DNA of 23,176 nucleotides from Bremia lactucae. Its lineage: Eukaryota; Oomycota; Peronosporomycetes; Peronosporales; Peronosporaceae. Positions within the stretch are counted from its first letter, which is position 1. Every line of letters begins with the position of its first letter. Both the position numbers and the translations under genes were made by a program. Positions 9,761-18,841 of the stretch are shown in pieces. The notes beneath the pieces are model-generated. The model did not search any database and was not told the DNA's origin. It was given only the letters and a program-made list of their open reading frames with translations. The stretch spans positions 2,840,753-2,863,928 of the forward strand of contig NC_090621.1 in assembly GCF_004359215.1 (NCBI RefSeq). Reading direction: 5' to 3'.

Positions 9761-11147
9761 TCAGCCTTTCATAACCCTGGTATTCCTCGAGCGGGCATCG
9801 TGAAGATCCGAAGTCAGTCGCGAGACTTTACTTTCGAGATCCCCGATCCGTTGTTTAGCAGCGCTCAGCGCTTACGAGAGAACGGAAGCGAGATATGGTC
9901 GCGAGTAGGTGGGCGAGATTGCCGCTCCTAACGGGCGACGCCCGCACTGAAAAATAATGCTTCCTTGTTGGAAGGTTGCTTGCCCACCGCTCCGTGAAGC
10001 ACAAGTTTTTAGATCCTCGTCCAATTTAGAGGATATCTTATGTGTTCGATTCTTGGGAATTGGTCGATGCCCTGCACTTCGACGTCCCGGCACTGGTATC
10101 TGCCTATGAGAATAGCACAAGTTGTAGCTCCGCTAGTTTATAATGGACTAGCTGAAGCGGCGTGATGAGAAGAAATTGAGGGTAAAGTACCAACCATGAT
10201 TTTCACGCGCAAGCGAGCGAAGTTAACTCGCTGCGACCGTTGTTTGTCACATCGGAATGTGGCTGAAAGCGGCGCAGAAATTCCGCTTCGTATTGGTCGG
10301 TTGATTCATTTGAATGCAACATTATCGGGATCGGGGACACGGCCAAGTGATTCCCTGAGCATTTCGACGGATATTGCTTCTTCAAGCGTATCCAGTTTTA
10401 AGCGTAGATGTCATAATGGTTATGTGCGTCTATAGTAGCGCGCCCTAGAAGCGACGCACTAGTTTAATCCGAATAAAGCCTTTCGGATGGAGATGGCATC
10501 GGTGGCATGCCGCCAGTCATATAGCCGCGTTCATACGACTGGATTGTTACTCCGACAGGACACTTTCACATGCCGGCAGTGGGGCTTTACGCTCATGCTC
10601 TTCCGCTTCAGACCCATTGTACATGATGATCTGAGCGACAGATGGTGGTGTTATACCCAACTGATAAGCAGCTGCAACTGCTGTCATGAATGGTCACTGC
10701 ATTAGCTAGCCCAAACGTCGAGACAGTTGCCTCGTTGACGTAAGGCAAGTTTGCCTTCGCAAAATTGGGCGTCTCCATGTTACGAGCATAGGGTGAAGTT
10801 TGTTTGGATGGGCAATATAGCGCCATCATCCTCCCCATTAGACGCTGAGCTCATCACTACTATGAGGTGATGGCAGCGGTGTAGTCAACAATGAGCGACG
10901 GGTCTACATCCTCTCTGCGAAAGCGGGAGGGATCGTTAAGTCTAATTAATAGCGCCGAAGCATCAGCAGTAGCTGTCGGCGTTGTGTCTGTGACACTAGG
11001 CGACTGCGAAGTTTTATCGCTGCGCGTGCGCCTTCGTGCGTGGTTGTGTGGGTAAGACCCATTAGCTTTGCCTCTCTTTTTGGCATGTCGGGCGCCGTGT
11101 GATGTCGCACTAAATATGTACACACTGGTCGCCGAGATTGGTTGAGA
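9761..11147 (-). pseudogene. Broken minus-strand gene ending in a coiled coil (antisense to Gypsy-2)
   Basis: Successive protein-like minus-strand blocks run inward from the Gypsy-2 LTR. 11147-10860 is basic and Ser/Thr-rich, with HAKKRGKANG and SRFRREDVDPSLIVDYTAAI. 10838-10700 reads ARNMETPNFAKANLPYVNEA. In another frame near 10690-10600 is MTAVAAAYQLGITPPSVAQI. Finally 9871-9764 is a short coiled coil (AAKQRIGDLESKVSRLTSDL) with I, L, V, L, L at heptad a/d spacing, ending in TGA at 9763-9761. Several frameshifts and stops break it and no ATG starts the first block. It may be the antisense accessory gene type of Gypsy-1, or gag of a minus-strand element; the plus-oriented polypurine tract and LTR beside it favour the former. 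Confidence 0.45.
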
Positions 11148-11225
11148 GGACTAAAGCGGCGAGTGAGCAGCTCGCTGTCCCTCGATCCTCCCGCTGACGA
11201 TTTTACAGAATGTAAATTTGTCCTT

Positions 11226-11240
11226 GAAGAGGGGGGAGGG
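11226..11240 (+). other. Polypurine tract of Gypsy-2
   Basis: GAAGAGGGGGGAGGG immediately precedes an LTR-like start (TATTACAGGC). Its position sets the orientation of this element as plus. Confidence 0.7.
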
Positions 11241-11753
11241 TATTACAGGCTAAAGTTGCCCTATGTTACACAAACCATTAAGTACACTGTGTGTACTTAA
11301 CGGGATGGTCAATTACTTCATGTGAAGTATTTAGACCTGCCACTGGGCGTGGTGCACAAAGAGATCTACCTTTAAGTATGTGATGCACATAGGTGTATTC
11401 ACATTGGAAGGGATGACGGCTAGCGTCATCCGCAATCCAGGCTATTCTGAATATTACGCTCGCAATGTAGGGGTAGAGATAGCATCTATTGATAGATCTT
11501 TAACTTAAACAAATATAATTCAGTCTTAAAACTACTTCTTACATAACATGTGCGCGTGTGAAGCCGGACAACCGCTTCCGTGACGACGCATGTCCTAAGG
11601 TACCTAGCTCGTTGAGTGAGGTCGTTTAGGCGCCCACCAACTACCGCAATACACGTGAGAGAAAACGGTCACACTGCTTTCTCACTGTGCTTGAAGGTGT
11701 GTTCATAGTAGAGCGTGGCTGCTATAGAAGCGCCCGCCTACACTACTGTAATC
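11241..11753 (+). repeat. 3' LTR of Gypsy-2 (approximate right end)
   Basis: It starts TATTACAGGC, probably a mutated TGTTACA, followed by a second TGTTACAC at about 11272. It runs through palindromic AT-rich sequence with a TTAAGTACACTGTGTGTACTTAA inverted repeat, given here only by position 11287-11309. The right end is placed at ACTGTAATC near 11753 as a decayed CTGTAACA. The left edge is well set by the polypurine tract; the right edge is a guess. Confidence 0.55.
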
Positions 11754-11890
11754 TTTAATTCTTGTAGAAAGACTTTTAGCTCCCAACACTTCTAGTTGGC
11801 ATAGATATAAAGCAACACATTCCGCTGTGCTCAAAACCACGTTCTTTTGCACCATAGACCTGGCAATTGCAGGAGTTCCATTCACCACAG
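11754..11890 (-). pseudogene. Copia RNase H fragment
   Basis: A short minus-strand relic reading NGTPAIARSMVQKNVVLSTA, then CVALYLCQLEVLGAKSL. This is the start of a Copia RNase H domain of a subfamily different from Copia-1 and Copia-2, whose matching segments read WLCKKQNCVALSTMEAEF and WTCRKQTTVSLSTMEAEF. It is truncated on both sides. Confidence 0.6.
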
Positions 11891-12200
11891 TGGCGGGGCA
11901 CCTTTCGCTAGCACTGCCTCAGTACCAACTATCATACACTTATTACAGTGAAGGTAAGGAACATCCATAAACTTCACGAACACCGCTCTGCCCCGTCTGT
12001 GTCGTATTGCACTAACGCACAGACAATTGCAAAATAGCTGGCGTCACACCCAGACCACAAGAAAAGGTCGGTCTTGGTCCGCAATCGCCAGGATTGGCGA
12101 TTGCATCAAGCTTTTCTAGATACCCTCGAAGCAACGCTGACAATCAGCGTTCCATAACCCCTTAACAATTTCCTCCAACTAAGAAGAAATATGTACTGTC
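11891..12200. other. Non-coding; Gypsy LTR-end scrap and two hairpins
   Basis: It begins GGCGGGGCACCTTTCGCT and has TTACAGTG about 40 bases on, the same signature as the inner end of the Gypsy-3 LTR at 14676-14731. It is therefore probably a scrap of a related minus-strand LTR. Two perfect stem-loops follow: GCAATCGCCA/TGGCGATTGC with a 4-base loop (12081-12104) and AACGCTGA/TCAGCGTT with a 3-base loop (12133-12151). Confidence 0.4.
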
Positions 12201-12204
12201 ATTT

Positions 12205-12390
12205 CGGCAAAATTTGCGTGAGTACTTGTGCAGGTATGCCGCTAAACCAAGAAACTATCTAAGTCGACTGGCACAGGCCAATCGGCAACGGGTGAAGCCT
12301 AGCCCTTCATCCCGTGCACCTCTCCAACCTCTACCACTTCCGGCAGAGTGTTGGCAGTCCGGTGATCGTCTTGATTCTTTTCTAAATTCG
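12205..12390 (+). pseudogene. Gypsy integrase N-terminal fragment
   Basis: A plus-strand frame includes NRQRVKPSPSSRAPLQPLPL and PAECWQS, the segment between the zinc module and catalytic core of oomycete-type Gypsy integrases, followed by a decayed core start (D..F...G.P spacing). It parallels the plus-strand fragment at 9195-9300 (SSVPLKPLPIPVDCW). It is cut off at about 12390 by inverted reverse-transcriptase sequence. Confidence 0.65.
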
Positions 12391-12392
12391 GG

Positions 12393-13090
12393 CGTACCCA
12401 CGACGCACGCTTGCAGCGAACTTAGACTTCTTGACATTTGCACACAACTTGTGCTTACGCATAAGTGTAACAACCTTTCGACCGTGGATACGATTGGATT
12501 CAACATCCAACTTCCCATTCATGGCTCTGTATGAACGAAGACGTCATCAAATTAGCTCGTGCAAAATCCCGCACTTATCTTAACATATTGGTTACACATC
12601 TGTTAAATGTCGCATGAGCATTAAGTCCCTGTGGCATGACTAGCCCCTCCCACATCATACCGCTTGGGGTGCTTACTGCTATAAACGGAATATCTTTTCG
12701 CGAATTAGGATCTGATACAACCCATCCGCCAGATCATTGACGAAAAGATAGTACTCTTTGACATACCATCAATGATTACGTCTTTTCGTTGTATCTGCGT
12801 TTGAGCTGGTACATTTGCAGCGTTCGGTTTATTGAATGCATGCATAACCCGTCATCCTCGTGTTGCTTTACGCACACAAAAGGTCGGAGAGCTATGTGTT
12901 GATTCCCTCACATGGTCCGCTGCTAAGCGTTTGGCAAAGAATTTGGCGATCGCTATTACTTGTTCACGCCATCGCTTCATGACACAGTACTTCGAACCTA
13001 GAATAAGGTCGATTTCGTGTCGAATGCCTTTATCCTTAGGCAACTGGCAAGGTACTGAATCAGGAAAGACATCCTTAATTTTGTTAACTC
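12393..13090 (-). pseudogene. Gypsy-3 reverse transcriptase fragment
   Basis: Reads in Gypsy order on the minus strand: KIKDVFPDS, then LPKDKGIRHEIDLILGSKYC, HVRESTHSSPTFCVRKATRG, MHAFNKPNAANVPAQT, RKDVIIDGMSKSTIFS, AVSTPSGMMWEGLVMPQG and TFNRCVTNMLR. The catalytic FDD is at 12551-12543 in the context FDDVFVH, followed by RIHGRKVVTLMRKHKLCAN. At least three frame changes and stops interrupt it (near 12790, 12580 and 12555). Confidence 0.88.
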
Positions 13091-13560
13091 CTTATATAAA
13101 AGGTTTGTCTTCAAAGACTCCCAGGATTGGGACGTAAAACGTTCAATCCGAGTCTTCTCATCCAGGACACTTACGTTGATCGATGAAATGCTGAAAACCC
13201 GTTTGTTCTCAGGAAATACTATTGCCGACCAAATATCGGCTACATAGTTGTCATCTGTGACAATACGCAGATCTGCTTGACTTTGCCACTGATCACGTAA
13301 GAACCGTTTCGGTTCTTCGTGATCTGCGTAGTTACCTTTTAACGTTTATTAAGTTGCCACTTAAGTCAATGTTTGTGTGTGAGGAGCAACTTTCGTCAAA
13401 AGACCTGCAAATTCTTTGACATTGCTGGGTCAGTAGGGCGCTCCGCACCTACAGACCCCGACCGTTGTTTGACGATCCGCCTCGCCGTTGCGATTTCGCA
13501 ACAGCGTCGGATCCGCGAACTACGCTGTTCCTAGCGAGAGGTCGGTCTTTTCGCTCAGTG
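13091..13560 (-). pseudogene. Decayed Gypsy-3 protease region
   Basis: This interval lies where the aspartic protease should be, between the gag zinc knuckle and reverse transcriptase. I could not see an intact D-S/T-G motif. Open stretches such as FPENKRVFSISSINVSVLDE have no clear match. A bulged inverted repeat (GATCACG-T-AAGAACCG and its complement, 13291-13324) falls here. The call rests on position only. Confidence 0.35.
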
Positions 13561-13589
13561 CTTTTGGGCACTGGCCGTGCTGGGGCACT

Positions 13590-14618
13590 ACACTCATAGG
13601 CGCAGTGGTCCGTCTTTTAGCAACGATTACATTTCTGTGACCGTTTGAAACTTGAAGCGCGAGGTTTCTCGCTCTCTACATACGAGAGATCCATGGGTTC
13701 TGGACCTCCGTTTTCTTGTCGTCTCGGTGGACGATATGCACCTGAGTGGACATAAGCCTCTTTCAGGCTGAAGTCCTTTTGTTCTGCTATAGAGATCGCT
13801 TCCTCAAGCGACTCTAATTCAAGCCGGAACAGGTGGGTCTTAACAGGTCTGTCTGCAAGACCTTTAATATACACAGTTACCTGTGTTTGTTCAAAATCTA
13901 TTTGATGGCTAACGATACAAATCGCGTATGTTTGGCATAAGCGTGAATGGCACGCTTGCTCTGCTTCAAACCCAGGAGCTCAGCCCAAGCCCTGAATTCG
14001 GCACGAGGCGGCTCAAATGTTTGTCTGAGCCGGGTTTTAAAGACCTCATACAACCAAAAGACTTATGGGTCGTGAAGGTGGAGCCCCAAGGCCCAAGATT
14101 TGGCACGTCCAACAAAGTTGGACATGCCAGATTTCACTTTTGTCACATCATCACTGATACGACGAGCTTCAATGACATCGTCTAGCTCGATGAGCCACCT
14201 CAAAGGGAGTCGCCTTCGACTGCCTTAATCTTAGAGATTTCTATCTTCAAGCTTTCGGGTCGACTTGGAAGTGTCGGCCCTCTAGCAGCATTTACATACT
14301 GCTGTCTCAACATTTTCTATTGTTGAGGACGCTGTTCTCTGAACACCTCCGCGTATTGAGAACCTTGCAGGTGAAGTAAGGCTACTTTCTCTCGGGCCGC
14401 GCGGAATTCTTGCCGTATGAACTCGGCTATGGCCGCATGCTGTTCATCTCTTCCCAGAGTGTACAGCATGGCGCCAAGGGGCTGACCCGCCAAAATTAAA
14501 AGCATTCGTTAGATCGCTCTCCATTCGACGTCACTCAAATGAGTAAACCCACACGCGTGGCGTAATAACCTTTCTGAGTGGCTGCAAAGCTCCCTCCTTC
14601 TTCATCCAACATGTCCAT
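13590..14618 (-). pseudogene. Gypsy-3 gag
   Basis: Gag, the structural protein of the virus-like particle. An ATG at 14618-14616 opens MDMLDEEGGSFAATQKGYYA and stops after 27 codons. Another frame (14505-14317) holds a helical alanine/glutamine-rich segment, interrupted by TAG and then continuing LRQQYVNAARGP. 14215-13880 encodes the capsid-like stretch with ELDDVIEARRISDDVTKVKS and YEVFKTRLRQTFEPPRAEF. 13874-13590 gives LADRPVKTHLFRLELESLEE, then PEPMDLSYVESE, and the CCHC knuckle (13631-13590), in which a TAA follows CNRC. Confidence 0.85.
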
Positions 14619-14625
14619 GTTGGAT
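14604..14625. other. Palindrome at the Gypsy-3 gag start
   Basis: ATCCAACATG and CATGTTGGAT form a perfect 10-bp dyad with a 2-base spacer, covering the gag ATG (14618-14616). The same dyad occurs at 18144-18165 in the duplicated copy. In RNA it could form a hairpin holding the start codon; a function is not shown. Confidence 0.5.
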
Positions 14626-14651
14626 GGAATGCGCGTAGGTCGCTGAACGGA

Positions 14652-14667
14652 CTGCGAAGTGCTACCA
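14652..14667 (-). other. Gypsy-3 primer binding site
   Basis: On the minus strand TGGTAGCACTTCGCAG begins two bases after the LTR end. TGG matches the CCA terminus of tRNAs, as expected of a minus-strand primer site. The tRNA is not identified from this window. Confidence 0.6.
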
Positions 14668-14669
14668 GG

Positions 14670-15150
14670 TTTAACGGGGCACCTTTCGCTTGTACTGTTA
14701 AGTACTGTTAAACCTTACGCTGATTACAGTGTAGTTGAGGTGCCTCGAAACTTCACATACACAAATGTACAGAGAAATGTTTCTAAGTAGCTAAAAGGCT
14801 TTACCTGCTTAAAGTAAGTCAAAGGATTAGAATTATGGAGAAGTAAAACTGCATTAATATTTATAGTTCCAACGTAACGATTTTCTATCTACGAGAAAAA
14901 TTATTGTTATAATAACTAACTAAGTATGGCGTCTCCTTGTGCACCGCACAATCGTGTCTTATAACGATTGGCGGGGTTGTTTTAGACTTAAACCAACAAA
15001 ACAATAGAGCTAATGTCAAAATAATCCAGTTTGGAATTATTTGTTAAAATTAATAACAATAATAATTTTATACTTCTTTATTTATTTCCTCTCATAGGAA
15101 ATAATATTATTTTATAGAAAATAAGACTTATGTAACGGCACACCATTACA
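14670..15150 (-). repeat. Gypsy-3 5' LTR (copy 1)
   Basis: On the minus strand it starts TGTAATGGTGTGCCGTTACA, an inverted-repeat start built like that of the Gypsy-1 LTR, and ends GTGCCCCGTTAAA just before the primer site. AT-rich, about 480 bp. The outer edge at 15150 is well defined; the inner edge may be off by two bases. Confidence 0.8.
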
Positions 15151-15301
15151 TGTTTCTTTTTATTTGCCGTTTTCGTCAACTGATATAATCGAAACTATCT
15201 AAAATACAATAGGGACTATTTAAAAAAAGGTACCATTTTCTGACAAGATTTTAAAGTTTGATGCAATCCTGGCAGCTTTTCAAAAGTTGCAATGCTTTTA
15301 A

Positions 15302-16555
15302 TCAGCACGTAACATTGATCGCCGCCCCAGGCAACGAGTTAATCGAATACAAGCAACCTTGGAGAAACAAACCCACGCAATCTGCAAGCATGATCCCGAC
15401 CGTGTCACTGACAGAGGCCGCTGCGAGTGCAAATTCCACACGAGTCGGAGAAATTTCTTTTGACAATAATGTAAATGCATTCACATACACGCCCCCTCCA
15501 AGCAATCCAACAATAAAACACCCAATTAGCAAGCTCCAATTGTACCACCAATGTGTGATCGCTACAAATGTAAAGAGCGCCAATAACAAGACTTGCAATA
15601 CTGGCATTACATACAATATCGGTCGTGTCGCTTGATAGAGTACCCCCGACGATCTCGATAGAAACACTCCAGCTTGGTACGTTAGTCCGGCAGACGAGTA
15701 AAACCTCGCACGGGCCACTTTACTCTGAACTGGAAACCCGATAGCGGACCAGACACCCGTCTGCATGGTATATTCCGCGAAATAGACAGTTGTCAATGGG
15801 ATCATATACGGTCCAAGCATCTTTAGAAACGCCAGTTTATCCTTTAGCTGCAGTGTCGACGCATCGCATGCACTCTCTTTCGGCACATTTTCTTTTTCCA
15901 TCTGTTTTTCATTTGGTGGTGGTACAATATATTTTATTGGCGCCAAGTTGTGAGAGCAGCCATTCGGAAGAGGCATGTAGCTATACGTTCGTGATGGGAG
16001 CTTGGACGTATCGAGGACGACGAGAAAGACAAATACGTAGAGTATTGGGAAAATGCTAGCGAGTTCAATGGTAGTCTGGAAGCTTAAATTGCCCCATAGA
16101 TGAAAGACTGCAATCCATGCGTACCCACCAACTCCAGCGAGTCCCGTGCCACTCGACCAGCACGTCAAGCAGTGTACGGGTCTTGCATAGAGGGAGGACA
16201 GGGCTAGGAAACTCGCTTCCATCATACCCGATTGCAAACCGGAGAAGGCTACTCCTACAAGCTGTAGCCAAAGGGAATCTTTGCCATTGGCCACTACTAG
16301 AAAACTGAGTAACATCCACAAGGCCCCCACGAGTGTGCGGTGACGATACGACACGAGGTGGAACCAATACGGACCAGAGAGCTTGACGAGGAGCGCTGGA
16401 ACAATATCAAAAAAATAGACAAGACCCACACCGCCGGATGCAATTTCCTGGGCACCTGCAATCATGATCACGTAGCCGATGTTGTTGATGAATCCAAGCA
16501 CCCAGAACGCCACGAGATTGCGTAGCTGCTCGGCATCGGAATGCACAAGTTTCAT
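15302..16555 (-). CDS. CLN3/battenin-family membrane protein, copy 1
   Basis: An intact, intronless 417-codon gene. The product matches the CLN3 (battenin, yeast Btn1/Yhc3) family: about ten hydrophobic segments, the N-terminal FWVLGFINNIGYVIMIAGA (17-35), WSSGTG (133-138), VYFAEY (257-262), YQAGVFLSRSS (293-303), GLLGGGVYVN (350-359) and EFALAAASVSDTVGI (374-388). A hydrophilic loop (about 183-242) splits the two halves. Length is close to human CLN3 (438). Family members sit in lysosomal or vacuolar membranes, and CLN3 is linked to clearing glycerophosphodiesters and to lumenal pH. The C-terminus NVTC is not a CaaX box. It is flanked by a Gypsy-3 LTR 152 bp downstream. Start: first ATG, in-frame with conserved sequence from residue 12. 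Confidence 0.9.
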   Translation of the reverse strand: MKLVHSDAEQLRNLVAFWVLGFINNIGYVIMIAGAQEIASGGVGLVYFFDIVPALLVKLSGPYWFHLVSYRHRTLVGALWMLLSFLVVANGKDSLWLQLVGVAFSGLQSGMMEASFLALSSLYARPVHCLTCWSSGTGLAGVGGYAWIAVFHLWGNLSFQTTIELASIFPILYVFVFLVVLDTSKLPSRTYSYMPLPNGCSHNLAPIKYIVPPPNEKQMEKENVPKESACDASTLQLKDKLAFLKMLGPYMIPLTTVYFAEYTMQTGVWSAIGFPVQSKVARARFYSSAGLTYQAGVFLSRSSGVLYQATRPILYVMPVLQVLLLALFTFVAITHWWYNWSLLIGCFIVGLLGGGVYVNAFTLLSKEISPTRVEFALAAASVSDTVGIMLADCVGLFLQGCLYSINSLPGAAINVTC

Positions 16556-17133
16556 CGATTGTTTTATGTAACTATGGTGTTAGAAAGTAAGTTTATTCAT
16601 GTACGAAATCGACCTATTTAAAAAACATTTTTTAATTTTATTAGCTTGCAATTTTGACACGAGACGTATAAGTTTAGCGAATCCCTTCCGAGACCAAGCA
16701 GATTTTTAACAGACCAATAAGGCAAAATCTATACATAGTTGTAATGGTCTGATTGAGTCAGCTTTACCAATCGCTTTACGCGAATTCGAAATGAATAATT
16801 GTGACACGATTAAAATCTTAAATCTTAACCGTCACTAAATCATCAAAAGGTTCGATTTTTGTATACACGCATCTGGTTGAAAGCAATAATTACTTGGCGC
16901 AATTGCTTGTAGAAGCAGTATTTGTGAAGTCAGCAGCCTCAAATCACAAAGCACGTACGAAGAAATAAATGTATGCTGTCTAACAACGTACCACAACTTT
17001 ACGTGTTTTATTCAGACTACACGAAATAAGTTCTGTTTTTTTCTTATTAAAAGTTCGTTACGAGACACAATTAAGCAGACGCTTTACATAGTTAAAGGCA
17101 GAAGATCGTTACGAACGAACTAGATATATTAAC
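16556..17133 (-). promoter_or_regulatory. Upstream flank of CLN3 copy 1
   Basis: AT-rich non-coding sequence before the CLN3 start, likely containing its promoter. It is the most diverged part between the two copies, with scattered substitutions and 1-3 base indels, as expected of unselected DNA. I could not pick out a convincing oomycete initiator motif. It ends where Copia-2 begins. Confidence 0.45.
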
Positions 17134-17139
17134 TTTTGG

Positions 17140-17400
17140 TGTTGAATGTCAGATTGAATTTCCATGGGTGCTATTTTGCAAAAGACAAAGTGTATATATT
17201 ATGCGTGTAAGCCTTAACTCTCTTCTTGTCAGAATTACCTGTCCATCGTGCGTTACTTGCACCTCATACTTCTTGAAACCTCTCGACCTTGGATCGTTGC
17301 ATCTTTCGCCGTAACCACCGCTCCGTGACCATTACAATAAAAGACGTTTCGAAACTCCTTGCGAGTCCCAGAAACTCCGCTGCAGCATCGCCTTCCAACA
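17140..17400 (-). repeat. Copia-2 3' LTR (261 bp)
   Basis: On the minus strand it starts TGTTGGAAGG and ends CATTCAACA, and is preceded by the purine tract GAGGAAGGAG (17401-17410). The left flank TTTGG (17135-17139) is one half of a possible target-site duplication; the other half is not in view. Confidence 0.82.
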
Positions 17401-17444
17401 CTCCTTCCTCACGGTGCCGTGTGTTTCTGATTACACGCCTTGTT

Positions 17445-17836
17445 TTAGTCCATCTTGCTGCGGTACAATGAGCACATCTCCATTAGTGCCCGCAGGCGAG
17501 TGGCGCTAAATGCCTTCGTCAGTATGTCTGCTGTCATCGCCTCAGTTGACACAAAGCTGGGTTTTATAATTCCCTTCTTAGCGTAGTCCTTAATAAACTT
17601 GAGCTTGATATCAATATGCTTGGCGCGTGCCGAGCTCTCTTCATTTTCCATCTGCCGGATGGCCGCTTGGTTATCCATTTCCATTGTCATGGGTAACTTC
17701 ACGAGAAAATCCAACTCGGATAAAAGCTCACGTAGGCCTAGTAGTTCTTGTCCAGCATGCGATGCAGACGTGAATTCAGCTTCCATTGTTGACAGTGAGA
17801 CGGTTGTCTGCTTCCGACAGGTCCAACCCACCATCA
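17445..17836 (-). CDS. Copia-2 pol, RNase H C-terminus (partial)
   Basis: An open frame of at least 130 codons running from the gap to a TGA at 17445-17447. It carries WTCRKQTTVSLSTMEAEF, EMDNQAAIRQMENEE, SARAKHIDIKLKFIKDY and MTADILTKAFSATRLRAL, the complete set of Copia RNase H C-terminal motifs ending about 45 bases before the 3' LTR. No stop or frameshift is seen. RNase H degrades the RNA template during reverse transcription. The N-terminal part is lost in the gap. Confidence 0.92.
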
Positions 17837-17839
17837 NNN
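17837..17839. other. Assembly gap (NNN)
   Basis: Three Ns separate Copia-2 RNase H from the second copy of the Gypsy-3/CLN3 segment. The true distance is unknown. Because the duplicated sequence starts exactly at the gap, the right-hand contig could be the other haplotype placed in series. Confidence 0.97.
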
Positions 17840-17856
17840 TGCTGTCTCAACATTTT

Positions 17857-18158
17857 CTATTGTTGAGGACGCTGTTCTCTGAACACCTCCGCGTATTGAG
17901 AACCTTGCAGGTGAAGTAAGGCTACTTTCTCTCGGGCCGCGCGGAATTCTTGCCGTATGAACTCGGCTATGGCCGCATGCTGTTCATCTCTTCCCAGAGT
18001 GTACAGCATGGCGCCAAGGGGCTGACCCGCCAAAATTAAAAGCATTCGTTAGATCGCTCTCCATTCGACGTCACTCAAATGAGTAAACCCACACGCGTGG
18101 CGTAATAACCTTTCTGAGTGGCTGCAAAGCTCCCTCCTTCTTCATCCAACATGTCCAT
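17857..18158 (-). pseudogene. Gypsy-3 gag N-terminal part, copy 2
   Basis: Identical by eye to 14317-14618, including the short MDMLDEEGG opening frame, the frameshift, the helical alanine/glutamine-rich block and its TAG. The rest of gag is cut off by the gap. Sharing of disabling mutations shows the decay preceded, or was copied with, the duplication. Confidence 0.85.
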
Positions 18159-18191
18159 GTTGGATGGAATGCGCGTAGGTCGCTGAACGGA

Positions 18192-18207
18192 CTGCGAAGT
18201 GCTACCA
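18192..18207 (-). other. Gypsy-3 primer binding site, copy 2
   Basis: Same TGGTAGCACTTCGCAG sequence and spacing to the LTR as at 14652-14667. Confidence 0.6.
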
Positions 18208-18209
18208 GG

Positions 18210-18690
18210 TTTAACGGGGCACCTTTCGCTTGTACTGTTAAGTACTGTTAAACCTTACGCTGATTACAGTGTAGTTGAGGTGCCTCGAAACTTCACATAC
18301 ACAAATGTACAGAGAAATGTTTCTAAGTAGCTAAAAGGCTTTACCTGCTTAAAGTAAGTCAAAGGATTAGAATTATGGAGAAGTAAAACTGCATTAATAT
18401 TTATAGTTCCAACGTAACGATTTTCTATCTACGAGAAAAATTATTGTTATAATAACTAACTAAGTATGGCGTCTCCTTGTGCACCGCACAATCGTGTCTT
18501 ATAACGATTGGCGGGGTTGTTTTAGACTTAAACCAACAAAACAATAGAGCTAATGTCAAAATAATCCAGTTTGGAATTATTTGTTAAAATTAATAACAAT
18601 AATAATTTTATACTTCTTTATTTATTTCCTCTCATAGGAAATAATATTATTTTATAGAAAATAAGACTTATGTAACGGCACACCATTACA
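18210..18690 (-). repeat. Gypsy-3 5' LTR, copy 2
   Basis: Identical by eye to 14670-15150 over its whole length, though the CLN3 upstream flanks of the two copies differ by several per cent. Confidence 0.85.
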
Positions 18691-18841
18691 TGTTTCTTTT
18701 TATTTGCCGTTTTCGTCAACTGATATAATCGAAACTATCTAAAATACAATAGGGACTATTTAAAAAAAGGTACCATTTTCTGACAAGATTTTAAAGTTTG
18801 ATGCAATCCTGGCAGCTTTTCAAAAGTTGCAATGCTTTTAA

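Larger units (their letters stand above)
12390..15150 (-). mobile_element. Gypsy-3: 5' part of a Ty3/Gypsy element, truncated
   Basis: A minus-strand element running from its 5' LTR (14670-15150) through primer site, gag and part of pol to the fingers and palm of reverse transcriptase. It ends at an inverted junction near 12390, so RNase H, integrase and the 3' LTR are missing or lie elsewhere. Its LTR edge is 152 bases from the stop codon of CLN3 copy 1. Multiple stops and frameshifts make it inactive. Its first roughly 850 bp is present again, base for base, to the right of the gap. Confidence 0.85.
14300..17133. repeat. Duplicated segment, copy 1
   Basis: This block recurs in the same orientation at 17840-20664 (offset 3540 over most of its length). 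It contains the Gypsy-3 gag start, primer site and LTR, the CLN3 gene and about 580 bp upstream of it. Similarity ends at ...TATATTAAC (17133), where copy 1 runs into Copia-2. By eye there are no differences over 14300-15637, 15 substitutions over 15638-16208, none over 16209-16555, and more than 30 substitutions and indels over 16556-17133. Confidence 0.95.
17140..17836 (-). mobile_element. Copia-2: 3' end of a second Copia element
   Basis: A minus-strand Ty1/Copia element from its 3' LTR to the RNase H domain, cut by the assembly gap at 17837. The LTR sequence and protein differ from Copia-1. Unlike Copia-1 the visible reading frame is intact, so this insertion may be younger. Its 5' part should lie in the gap, which is marked by only three Ns and may therefore be much longer than shown. 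Confidence 0.88.

Noticed and set aside
15258..15635. Plus-strand ORFs antisense to CLN3 (repeated at 18798-19175)
   Set aside because: They mirror conserved membrane segments and exist in both copies only because the DNA is identical there.
15302..16555. Folate-biopterin or sugar transporter as the identity of the multi-membrane protein
   Set aside because: The spaced motifs WSSGTG, VYFAEY, YQAGVFLSRSS and GLLGGGVYVN fit the CLN3 family specifically and in order.
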